From DAOTVS01 sp034436375 (GTDB taxonomy: Bacteria; Chloroflexota; Anaerolineae; SpSt-313): a stretch of DNA of 34,142 nucleotides. The translations under genes were made by a program, and so were the position numbers. The notes under the pieces are model-generated. The model did not search any database and was not told the origin of the DNA. It saw only the letters and a list, made by a program, of their open reading frames with translations. The DNA lies in contig DAOTVS010000069.1 in assembly GCA_034436375.1 (NCBI GenBank), positions 1 through 34,142 on the forward strand, written 5' to 3'. Below are positions 23,369-31,085 of the stretch, in pieces (the first letter of the stretch is position 1; every line of letters begins with the position of its first letter).

Positions 23369-24631
23369 TCAGGGTTGTGGGGAGGCCATTTTGGAGACGG
23401 ACCTGATCATACCGGGCCGGGCCAGCACAGCTCGCTCGTTCAGGCCTGCCTGGTAGAGCATTTCCACCTCAACGGCCATGCGGCTTCGCGAGAACAGTTG
23501 CTCGACGTGTCGCCGTCCCTGGTTGCCCATGTTCCGTGCCAGATCCGGTCGCGCCAACAGGGCGGCCAGGCGGTCCGCCAGCAAGGCGGAGTCCTCCTTG
23601 GGAATCACAAAGCCTGTCACACCATCCACGACCGACTCGATGAGCCCACCACTGCGTGTGACGATGATAGGCTTGGCGCTGGCCATGGCCTCCAGGGGGA
23701 CCAGGCCGAAGGGTTCCTCTCCGCTGGTGGGATAGACGACGACGTCGGCCATGCCATAGGCCTGTGGCAGCTCCCGGGAAAAGTCGAAGGATCGCATGAC
23801 GACCTTCTTATCCAGGCCATAGGCTTCGATCAGCGCAAAGATGCGCTCACGGTATCCCTCGAGCTCATGGGCCCAGTCGAGGATTTCGTGGGTATCGGTG
23901 ATCACCAGTGAGACATCGGGGAACCGATCTGAGATCGCGCGAAACGCCTCGACGGTCGTGTGAACGCCCTTCCAGGGTAGTAGCCTGGCCGGGTGCAGGA
24001 TGACGCGCTTGCCGTCAAGCCCTAGTTCATGCTTGAGGTGCGTTCCATCAAGGCTTGGGTGGAACATCCTGGTATTCACGCCGTGGAGGACGACCTGCAC
24101 ATTGCCATAGTTCTCGACCTGGGCGACCAGGTCGCCATACACGTGTTGACCAACAGCGATGACTCTATCCCATTCCGTCCGATCCAACAGGTCCCGACAG
24201 AGGAATTCGCCCCACATCTCATGGATCGTGAGGTAGGTAGGAATCCCATCCTCGCGACGTATCTCCGTAAGGGCCAGGCCGTATTCGGGCAGAAAGTGAT
24301 GGAAGTTATGCGCGTGTATGACATCGATGTTATAGTCTGCGATGAAGCGCCGGTATGCGGCCTTGATCTCTTCTTGCAGGGAAGGCCAATCCTGATCCAC
24401 CGGGATGCCAGCGCTGCACTTGCGTTCGCGCATAATCTCCGGGTTCATCCAATCCACGCGATGGATATGGATCCCTTCCTTCTCGCTCTCCTCTGGCTGC
24501 CCCGGCATGGAGCCCACGAGGGCATGGACCTCGTGCCCTTGTTCCACAAGCTGGGCACAGAGATCCAGCAGGTGTGTCTCCACTCCTCCGGTTGTCGGAT
24601 AGAAGGCATAGTGGGTCATGCAGATGTTCAC
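23369..24631 (-). CDS. Glycosyltransferase family 4 (GT-B fold)
   Basis: A 420-residue retaining glycosyltransferase. MTHYAFYPTTGGVETHLLDL near the start is the acceptor-side glycine loop; HPARLLPWKGVHTTVEAF near residue 210 begins the donor half; and SGEEPFGLVPLEAMASAKP near 310 holds the E-x7-E motif of GT4 enzymes that bind nucleotide sugar. It probably works in the cytoplasm or at the inner membrane face. Donor and acceptor are unknown; next to a disaccharide phosphorylase, synthesis of a glucoside or disaccharide is possible. Start: two in-frame GTGs exist; the one at 24631 has GAGGAG seven bases upstream, while 24637 is too close to it. The gene diverges from the CBS-pair gene. Confidence 0.88.
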   Translation of the reverse strand: MNICMTHYAFYPTTGGVETHLLDLCAQLVEQGHEVHALVGSMPGQPEESEKEGIHIHRVDWMNPEIMRERKCSAGIPVDQDWPSLQEEIKAAYRRFIADYNIDVIHAHNFHHFLPEYGLALTEIRREDGIPTYLTIHEMWGEFLCRDLLDRTEWDRVIAVGQHVYGDLVAQVENYGNVQVVLHGVNTRMFHPSLDGTHLKHELGLDGKRVILHPARLLPWKGVHTTVEAFRAISDRFPDVSLVITDTHEILDWAHELEGYRERIFALIEAYGLDKKVVMRSFDFSRELPQAYGMADVVVYPTSGEEPFGLVPLEAMASAKPIIVTRSGGLIESVVDGVTGFVIPKEDSALLADRLAALLARPDLARNMGNQGRRHVEQLFSRSRMAVEVEMLYQAGLNERAVLARPGMIRSVSKMASPQP

Positions 24632-24925
24632 ATGCACGCTCCTCTTTAGTTACTGGGTCCGTCTATATCGCATCGGGCTGTAATGGAAAAACCCGCGCGT
24701 CCAGCGAGCAAGGAACGTGCCATCAACGCACAAGATTAGCATAATAAACATACAATATGGCCTCAAAACGGGCCAGATTCTATGCGGATGAGGGCCGTCG
24801 AGCTGTTCGTGGGCATCTGCACGGTGGAAAGGGCCCCGTGGTGGCACATGGGTTGCTGGCCTTGCTATGGGCGGCCAGCGCATTGCGGGCCGCCGGGTTC
24901 GCAAGCGGTAGCTCAAGGAGGAAAT

Positions 24926-25378
24926 GTGAAGGTCAGAGACATCATGACCAGAGACCTGGTGACGGTGCGGCCGGCCACCCGTGTGACGGAAGCTGCACAG
25001 TTGATGCGCGACGCGAACATCGGCGACGTTCTGGTTACGGAGGGCGACCAGTTGCTGGGCATCCTCACGGACCGTGACATCGTTGTACGGGCCGATGCCC
25101 AGGCTGTGGATGGGAGGCAAGCCCCCGTGGGTGATTTCATGACCCAAAGCCCGACTGTCGTGTCTGCCGATGCGAGTGTGGAGGATGCGGCTAATCTGAT
25201 GGCTCAGCAGCAGATTCGCCGCTTGCCGGTGGAGGATAGGGGGCACCTGGCAGGCATCATCTCCCTGGGTGATGTGGCCGTCGATGCCATGACGGTAGGG
25301 GGAGAGGCTTGCTCTCCGGCCTGCACGGCGCTGGAGGAGATCTCGGAGCCTGCTGAGCCCGCTATCGCGCACCTCTAG
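24926..25378 (+). CDS. Tandem CBS-domain protein
   Basis: A 150-residue cytoplasmic protein made of two CBS domains: VRDIMTRDLVTVRPATRVTEAAQLM...GILTDRDIV (residues 2-60) and VGDFMTQSPTVVSADASVEDAANLM...GIISLGDV (about 70-125). Such stand-alone pairs bind adenine nucleotides (AMP, ATP, SAM and others) and act as energy or ligand sensors. The C-terminal tail has two close cysteines (ACSPAC), which may be redox- or metal-active. It starts at GTG 24926, behind AAGGAGG with four to five bases; the overlapping ATG one frame off stops at once. The 294-base gap to the divergent GT4 gene contains an AT-rich stretch around 24733-24765 that probably holds promoters, though I cannot place boxes with confidence. 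Confidence 0.88.
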   Translation: MKVRDIMTRDLVTVRPATRVTEAAQLMRDANIGDVLVTEGDQLLGILTDRDIVVRADAQAVDGRQAPVGDFMTQSPTVVSADASVEDAANLMAQQQIRRLPVEDRGHLAGIISLGDVAVDAMTVGGEACSPACTALEEISEPAEPAIAHL

Positions 25379-25416
25379 AGTCCGGGAATGCCGCTGCATG
25401 CGGTGGCTGGGCAACC

Positions 25417-25453
25417 GTCTGGCCAGGATGAGCGCAACTCACCCTGGCCAGAC
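25417..25453. terminator. Strong hairpin between the CBS and AI-2E-type genes
   Basis: GTCTGGCCAGGATGAG pairs with CTCACCCTGGCCAGAC around a CGCAA loop; 15 of 16 positions match and the odd one becomes a G-U pair in minus-strand RNA. On the plus strand ACTTTCT follows. It lies between convergent genes ending at 25378 and 25472. Confidence 0.7.
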
Positions 25454-25471
25454 TTTCTGCCAACGAAATGT

Positions 25472-26608
25472 TCAGAGAAGAGGTGTGTTCTGCCTTTCGT
25501 GCACAATTCTCAGTGCTTCGTCACTTGAATATCCCGCTGCCCAGGTTCGCAGGTACAAATAGTCCACCATATCCCTCAAGAGTGCGACAATAGGCACAAT
25601 GAGGAACAGGCCCAACAGGCCCCAGATGTAGCCTGCGGCAATGAGCAGCACGATGATATAGACCGGGCGGATGCGCACGAGGTTCCCCACGATACGCGGG
25701 CCGAGAAAGAGGTCCTCTAGCTCGCGGATGCCGAATACGGCGAGCAGGGCCCACAGCGCCAGGATGGGGCGCTGGATAGTGGCAATGATGGCGATCGGAA
25801 TAGCAGAGAGGATGGGGCCGAAGGTGGGTATCAGGTCCAGCACGCCGGTGAGCAGGCCCAGCAGGATGGCAAAATCGACGCCCAGGAGGCGCAGCGCGAG
25901 GGCTGTCAGGACCCCAGTGATGGCGGCCACAATCAGCTGGCTGCGCAGATAGGCGCTGGCCACGCCATTGGCGATGTGCCCGAGGTTCTCGACATCGGAC
26001 CGGATGGCCGGTGGGATAATACTGAGGAATCCCCTGTGCGTGCGCTCGGCATCGAGGACGACATAGATCAGCCAGAAGGGCAGGACGATATAGCCAAAGA
26101 GGATGATAAGGGTAACGCCAAGGTTGGCTGTTGTACCTCTGAAGAGGCTGCTGAGCAGCGATAGCAAGCCGCCGGCAGGAAAGAGGCTGCTGAGGTATTG
26201 CTGCACCGCCAGCGGCACGGCCCGATTGTAGAAACCTCGCAGGCCGCTCAAGGCCGAGCGAATATCCCGGATAATGGCAGGCAGGCGATCCAGCAGGGCC
26301 TGGAACTCGGCGCTGACGATCGGCGCTAGAAAGTAGATGATTCCTCCCAGGATCAACAGAATCGCAATGTAGGTGAGCAGGATGGCGATCAGGCGGGCGG
26401 CAGCGGGCCGCCTGATGACACGCCGCAACGGCCACTCCACCCATTTGACGATGGGAATGAGAATCCAGGCCAGCACCAGCCCCACGAAGAATGGCGTCAG
26501 AACGGCCCACGCGGTGATCACGACGTAGAGGATGAGGCCGAATAGGACCAACACGACCAGCACCCAGGCCCATTTGCGGGCGGGCCAGTATCTCAACCGC
26601 TCAAGCAA
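25472..26608 (-). CDS. AI-2E family transporter (YdiK/TqsA/PerM-like)
   Basis: A 378-residue polytopic inner-membrane protein, usual family length, with seven to eight hydrophobic helices. The pattern is characteristic: an N-terminal helix pair, a long amphipathic segment (about 95-150), then RSQLIVAAITGVLTALALRLLG, FAILLGLLTGVLDLIPTFGP with the conserved IP.xGP element, and a final PIVALLRDM helix. Members have been linked to export of autoinducer-2, to Na+/H+ exchange or to unknown solutes, so the substrate is open. The start is TTG 26608 with GGAGG five bases upstream; the open frame extends another 99 codons without membrane character and without a ribosome site. It diverges from the flippase-like gene over 264 bases, in which I could not place promoters. 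Confidence 0.85.
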   Translation of the reverse strand: MLERLRYWPARKWAWVLVVLVLFGLILYVVITAWAVLTPFFVGLVLAWILIPIVKWVEWPLRRVIRRPAAARLIAILLTYIAILLILGGIIYFLAPIVSAEFQALLDRLPAIIRDIRSALSGLRGFYNRAVPLAVQQYLSSLFPAGGLLSLLSSLFRGTTANLGVTLIILFGYIVLPFWLIYVVLDAERTHRGFLSIIPPAIRSDVENLGHIANGVASAYLRSQLIVAAITGVLTALALRLLGVDFAILLGLLTGVLDLIPTFGPILSAIPIAIIATIQRPILALWALLAVFGIRELEDLFLGPRIVGNLVRIRPVYIIVLLIAAGYIWGLLGLFLIVPIVALLRDMVDYLYLRTWAAGYSSDEALRIVHERQNTPLL

Positions 26609-26872
26609 GCGGACCTCCCTCTTTCCAGTTGGCAGCAGGCACGTTACAAGCGTCTGTGCATCATGGGCCCGCGTACGCGTGGATGTCCCCGCCGGGCACG
26701 GGATTTGATCACGCTTCGCTTTGTCCTGTCGTGCTGATAAAGAGCAAAGTTCATACCACTGGCCCCGCCAACAGGACCGCAGTTGCTGAAGCGCAGCGCC
26801 CGGCCCAAGTCTTGCTGTGGTGAGGCAATCAAGGTGCTGATTCAGACCACTGGTCCTGATCTGGAGGTCCGA

Positions 26873-27934
26873 TTGAGAGGCCTGCTGCTTTGGGTGCGAC
26901 AGCACTGGATATGGTTCCTGGTGGCCATTGGGTTCCTGGTGTTAGTGTTTACGCAAGCCAGTAACCTCAGGAGGGTGGTCGCAACCCTCATCCAGGGCCA
27001 GGTCATCTGGCTGGTGGCCGCGGTCTTGCTGCAGGTAGCCTATTATCTCGACTATGCATTGCTGTACAAGTTCAGCTTTGCCGCCGCGGGCGTGATGAGC
27101 CGCTGGTTTGGCCTGATTCCGGTGCTCTTTGCTTCCATGTTCCTAAAGGCGGTCGTGCCTACAGGCGGGCTCAGCTCGCTGGTTGTCTTTGTGGATGATG
27201 CCATCAAGAGGGGGCAATCGGGAGCGCGGGCGTTGGAGGGGAGCCTGCTGGTGCTGGTGGCGGACCTGGCGATGACAATACCCTTCATCGCCTTTGGGTT
27301 GGGCTATCTGTACGTGCGTGGAGTCCTGCAACCATACCAGGCGATTGTGTCGGCGCTCTTTGTGCTGTTCGCGGCGGCCCTGGTCGTGCTCCTGCTCCTG
27401 GGACGCTTTCGGCCCGAGAGCCTGCGCGGCGTCTTCAAGTGGGTCCAGGGTCTGGTCAATGGGGTCGCGCTGCGGTTTGGTGAGAAGCCTCTGGTGCCCC
27501 CTGATTGGGCGGAGAATCAGGCACGGGAGTACATCTGTGCGGCCTGCGACATTGCGGGCCACTCTACACCTGTAATCTATACGCTGGGGGTGGCCCTGGC
27601 TGCTCACATCATCAATGTGGCCAGCCTCTACGCCGTTTCAGTCGCTTACCGTTACCCATTGCCGCTGGGCGCCGCCGTGGCTGCGTTCGCGCTCGACATT
27701 GTGTTCTCCGTGATCAACATTATCCCCCATGGGCTGGGGGTAGCGGAGGGCATCATGGCCCTCGTCTTTATCTCGCTGTCCATACCCACTGCAACCAGTG
27801 TGGCGATTACTATTGTCTTTCGTGGGTTTAACGTCTGGTTGCCCGTGATCGTTGGCTCTTCCTTTGCCCATCGGCTGCAGGCATTAGGGCGAAGCAGCAA
27901 TCAAGGGCGAGGCGGCGGCGATAACCCGTCGTGA
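26873..27934 (+). CDS. Lysylphosphatidylglycerol-synthase-like membrane protein (flippase-like, UPF0104)
   Basis: A 353-residue polytopic protein with about eight hydrophobic helices. FASMFLKAVVPTGGLSSLVVFVDDA near residue 90 corresponds to the conserved 'P.G.GG' region of LPG_synthase_TM proteins, and INIIPHGLGVAEGIMALVF near 290 to the second 'P.g.G..E' signature. Only the membrane (flippase-like) half is present, as in AglD/UPF0104 proteins; the aminoacyl-transferase half of MprF is missing. It is likely to move a lipid or lipid-linked sugar across the membrane. Start: TTG 26873 with GGAGG five bases upstream; an alternative GTG at 26834 has GAGG eight bases upstream. No in-frame ATG lies near. 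Confidence 0.8.
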   Translation: MRGLLLWVRQHWIWFLVAIGFLVLVFTQASNLRRVVATLIQGQVIWLVAAVLLQVAYYLDYALLYKFSFAAAGVMSRWFGLIPVLFASMFLKAVVPTGGLSSLVVFVDDAIKRGQSGARALEGSLLVLVADLAMTIPFIAFGLGYLYVRGVLQPYQAIVSALFVLFAAALVVLLLLGRFRPESLRGVFKWVQGLVNGVALRFGEKPLVPPDWAENQAREYICAACDIAGHSTPVIYTLGVALAAHIINVASLYAVSVAYRYPLPLGAAVAAFALDIVFSVINIIPHGLGVAEGIMALVFISLSIPTATSVAITIVFRGFNVWLPVIVGSSFAHRLQALGRSSNQGRGGGDNPS

Positions 27935-27973
27935 GGTGTACAGTCTCTTGTTTGTGCGCGGATAGCGGGCTTG

Positions 27974-28055
27974 TGAACCCAGCTCATCGCAAGGCAAAGG
28001 GCCAGAGTGCGTATGGGCGCACTCTGGCCCTTTGCCTTGCGATGAGCTGGGTTCA
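27974..28055. terminator. Perfect 38-bp intergenic hairpin
   Basis: Two 38-base arms (27974-28011 and 28018-28055) are exact reverse complements around the loop TATGGG. It lies between a rightward gene ending at 27934 and the leftward radical SAM gene, whose TGA stop is the last three bases of the structure. Place and symmetry fit a bidirectional terminator, but 38 perfect pairs is far beyond what one needs, and there is no U-tract. Confidence 0.7.
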
Positions 28056-29603
28056 GGGCTGTTTGGTGTATTCGGACACCCAGATCGGGTCGACCAACTC
28101 GGCCAGCTCGCGGTCGAACTGCTCCAGGCCTTCATGATAGGCGGGGTCCAGCAGCGCAACCCGGGCATTCTCATCAGTCGGCTCGGGCTCGAATTCGGCA
28201 AGCATACGCTGGAACTCGGCGTGGTGGTCGCGGATGATGCATGGGCGCAGCAGATTGCCGTTGGGGTGATGCCCTGCCGCCCCCGAGCCGGGATTGTAGG
28301 CTTGCTGCCAATCTCGAATGCGGGCAAAGAATGGCTCTGCCCATACATCGTTGAGTGTCTTGTTCTGCGCGTATACGTCGTGAATGTTTACGGGAGAATA
28401 AGGCACAAAGACGCAGGGCGAAACAGCGCCGTTCCAGTCGATGTAGAGGTACCCGCCGCGCCCCCCTGCCGAGATGCAGCCGTCGACCAGGGTGCCGCTG
28501 TTCCAAAAATCGGCCAGAAAATAGTGCCTCTGGCCTACCAACTCCCACATGCGGTTCAGCATCCAGACCCGCTGTTGCGGCGTTGGCATCATCTCCAGCG
28601 TGATGGACCGGCCAATGGGCATATAGTGGAAGAGCCAGCCGTAAAGAGCACCCATGCGCCCAAAGAAAAAGTCCATCACCGTGTCCGACAGGAGCTCCTG
28701 GTAGTTGTCGCGCGTGGCCGTCGTCGAGATGCCGAAGGGCACCCGGTATTGCCGCAGGTAGCCCATTGCCTCCACAACCCGGTCAAAGACCCCGTTTCCG
28801 CGCCGCGCATCGGTGCTTTCCTTCATGCCCTCGACTGAGATAGCCGGAGTGATGTTGCCGACAGCTTCCATCCGCCGGGCCACGTCCTCAGTGATGAGGG
28901 TGCCGTTGGTGTACGTCATGAAGAAACAATCGCGATGCTCCTCTGCGATGTCCAGCACGCCCCGGCCTTTGTCACGATAGGCCAGGGGCTCGCCGCCGCT
29001 GATGCCGAAAAAGCGCATGCCCCAGAGCTGGCGCGCTTCCCACACAATGCGGTTGAACGTCTCCCAGTCGAGTTTTTCCCGTGTCGAGCCGGAATCGGCA
29101 TAGCAGCCGGGGCAGTGCAGGTTGCAGGCTTTGCCCGGGCTGATGACCATGGCGCTGGGTGGGATGGCGCCATAAGCAGAGGTGAACCGCTTCTTGGCCG
29201 TATCCTCGCTCTGCGGCATCAGAATGGTGCGCGCAATGATATTGAGCGCGCCACGCATGGTGGCGGCGCCCAGCAAGTTTTGAGCCATAGCCCGATCCAT
29301 CGTATGCAGGATGGCCAGGGCCATGTAGAGGCGCTGCCGAGCGATCGCAACGGGCAGCGCGCCGGCAGCCATGGTGCGCTCGTAATCTCTGCGCAGGCGC
29401 CGGTCGTAGGCGGCCACAATACGCTCGCGCAGCGGCGTTGTGCGGCCAAGTGTTTCAGCGCCGAATTGCAGGCCACGCACCATGCCCACGATTGCCCTGT
29501 CTAGCCAGACCTGTTTCCAGGTTGGGGCGCCTGGCGTCGGCGGTGTTGCCTCGCCCTGCCTTTTCTCCTGGGCATTGTTACCACTCTGATTCTGAGAGTC
29601 CAT
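28053..29603 (-). CDS. Radical SAM protein with SPASM-like C-terminus
   Basis: A 516-residue iron-sulfur enzyme. CNLHCPGC at residues 160-167 is the CX3CX2C site that binds the SAM-cleaving [4Fe-4S] cluster; FFGISGGEPLAYRDKG follows at the expected distance. Beyond residue 340, cysteines in VDGCISAGGRGG, GAVSPCVFVP and LLRPCIIRDHH look like ligands for an auxiliary SPASM-type cluster, as in peptide- and cofactor-modifying enzymes. The first 150 residues are a helical extension not needed by the core. The substrate is unknown; no short precursor peptide gene is visible beside it. ATG 29603 has AAGGAG seven bases upstream. Its stop codon lies inside the 38-bp hairpin. Confidence 0.85.
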   Translation of the reverse strand: MDSQNQSGNNAQEKRQGEATPPTPGAPTWKQVWLDRAIVGMVRGLQFGAETLGRTTPLRERIVAAYDRRLRRDYERTMAAGALPVAIARQRLYMALAILHTMDRAMAQNLLGAATMRGALNIIARTILMPQSEDTAKKRFTSAYGAIPPSAMVISPGKACNLHCPGCYADSGSTREKLDWETFNRIVWEARQLWGMRFFGISGGEPLAYRDKGRGVLDIAEEHRDCFFMTYTNGTLITEDVARRMEAVGNITPAISVEGMKESTDARRGNGVFDRVVEAMGYLRQYRVPFGISTTATRDNYQELLSDTVMDFFFGRMGALYGWLFHYMPIGRSITLEMMPTPQQRVWMLNRMWELVGQRHYFLADFWNSGTLVDGCISAGGRGGYLYIDWNGAVSPCVFVPYSPVNIHDVYAQNKTLNDVWAEPFFARIRDWQQAYNPGSGAAGHHPNGNLLRPCIIRDHHAEFQRMLAEFEPEPTDENARVALLDPAYHEGLEQFDRELAELVDPIWVSEYTKQP

Positions 29604-29649
29604 GTCAAAGCTCCTTGTCTCACCGGATAGCGAAACGGTCGCCTTTCGG

Positions 29650-29672
29650 CCACACCGCGTGTAGCGGTGTGG
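29650..29672 (-). terminator. Hairpin after the GT2 gene
   Basis: CCACACCGC-gtgta-GCGGTGTGG, nine perfect pairs with a five-base loop, between the leftward GT2 gene end (29757) and the radical SAM start (29603). No U-run. It probably separates the two transcription units. Confidence 0.5.
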
Positions 29673-29756
29673 GCTGCCTTGAGATGCGACTTACGGTCGT
29701 CAGCAACATGTGGGCCAACGCTGGGCCTATGCCACCTCTCAGAGGGGGCGCCCTGC

Positions 29757-30920
29757 CTATCCGGTCGTCTCGCGCGCCTTTTTGGGGGGCAAAGGCTGCA
29801 GGTAGCCTCCCTTGCGCAGGGCAAAGCGCTCGCCTCGCCATTTGACCTCCTGCCCCACGAGCGCCGCGCACCAGACCGCTGCGGTCAACAGATCGCGCAG
29901 CGGGAGCCAGAACCAGGCCCTGGGGAAGACAGTATCGTGGGTGTGATGGGCCATTTGCCAGCCCACAAGCCAGCGCAGCACGAGCGAGACGCCGAGCACA
30001 CTCCACCCCAAGGGGCTGAACCCCAGCGAGGCGGCGGTGGCTAGAGCGACGGGGGTAGAGAAGGTTAACGGAAGCCCAGGGTATTCCAGTGGGCGGCTGA
30101 TGCGGGTGCACTTGGCCCAGCGTACTTCGCGTTGCCACTGCTCTCTGAAGGTGGTGGGTCCCAGAGTGCTCTGCGCGACATAATCAGAAAAGTGGATCCG
30201 ATGCCCTGTTGCAGCCACACGGACCCCCAGTTGGTAATCGTCGGCCAGGTGGTTGAGGATGGGAGCAAAACCACCGATCTCCAGCAATTGTTCCCGGCGC
30301 AGGGCATTGGTGGCGCCCAGGGCGAAGCCTGTGGAGAGGTAGCGCCTGCCCACAAACACGGAGGGCAGGAAGGTGGTGACCATATAGAGCGCCTCCAGGC
30401 GGGCGGTAAAGGTCTTGGGCCGCTCCCCGCGATAGAGGCAGGTGACGAGGCCAACGGCCGGGTCCTGCAGCGGTGTACAGATTCTGCGCAAATAGTCGGG
30501 GGTCACTCGCATATCGCTGTCGCACACCACAAAGACATCATTGGCCGCTTGCTGGGCCAGATGGCACAGGATGCTGACCTTATCGTTGGCTCCCCGGCGT
30601 GGGGCGACAAAGGCCGCGATTTTCCGGTCTGGGAAATCGCGCTGCAGGCGCTGGACGAGCTTCAGGGCGGGATCCTGGGGATTGGTGACGCCGAACAGCA
30701 CCTCGTAATCGTTCGGGTAGTCCTGCTCCAGGAAGCTGCAAAAGTTCTCATAGGCTTCGGCATCGAGGCCACGCACCGGCTTGAGGATCGAAACGGTGGG
30801 CAGGGGGGCGTGAGTCTGCGGCTGCGGCTTGGCAAAGAAGGATGAAATGCACCAGCTCGCTACAAGCCAGAAGAGCCAAGTGGCCACCGAGAATCCTAAC
30901 AAGAGCAACGACCAGGGCAC
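29757..30920 (-). CDS. Glycosyltransferase family 2/21, HpnI-like (ceramide-glucosyltransferase type)
   Basis: A 387-residue membrane-bound glycosyltransferase. One N-terminal helix (about 4-28) is followed by the GT-A domain: SILKPVRGLD (44-53), DSD metal motif in VVCDSDMRV (134-136), ALGATNALRRE (200-210), LADDYQLGVRV with the catalytic-base-type Asp (226-233) and QREVRW (263-268), the Q/RxxRW acceptor motif. Two to three C-terminal helices end it. This is the layout of ceramide glucosyltransferase and of HpnI, which adds a GlcNAc to bacteriohopanetetrol. No other hopanoid gene is in the window, so lipid glycosylation is likely but the acceptor is not certain. GTG 30920 follows AAGGAGG at good spacing. 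A weak TTGCCA-15-TATGCT lies around 30962-30988. Confidence 0.85.
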   Translation of the reverse strand: MPWSLLLLGFSVATWLFWLVASWCISSFFAKPQPQTHAPLPTVSILKPVRGLDAEAYENFCSFLEQDYPNDYEVLFGVTNPQDPALKLVQRLQRDFPDRKIAAFVAPRRGANDKVSILCHLAQQAANDVFVVCDSDMRVTPDYLRRICTPLQDPAVGLVTCLYRGERPKTFTARLEALYMVTTFLPSVFVGRRYLSTGFALGATNALRREQLLEIGGFAPILNHLADDYQLGVRVAATGHRIHFSDYVAQSTLGPTTFREQWQREVRWAKCTRISRPLEYPGLPLTFSTPVALATAASLGFSPLGWSVLGVSLVLRWLVGWQMAHHTHDTVFPRAWFWLPLRDLLTAAVWCAALVGQEVKWRGERFALRKGGYLQPLPPKKARETTG

Positions 30921-31085
30921 AACGTCCTCCTTCGATCAAGAGCCACTCGGGCTTTGGTCTGAGCATAGTGCCTTGACGATCATGGCAATGCCACCGGCTT
31001 GATAAGAGCACGATTGGTGCCATAGGCGCAGCGGCGCCCAAGCAAATCGCAGGTCCTCATTCTGATCTGTGCAGCATGGGCAGAC

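Noticed and set aside
24650..25414. A 254-codon minus-strand frame opposite the CBS-pair gene
   Set aside because: The plus strand has two clear CBS domains and AAGGAGG; the minus frame has neither domain nor ribosome site.
28053..30920. Radical SAM plus GT2 as an HpnH-HpnI hopanoid pair
   Set aside because: The GT2 is HpnI-like, but the radical SAM protein is far longer than HpnH, has SPASM-like cysteines and is separated by a hairpin; no other hopanoid gene is present.
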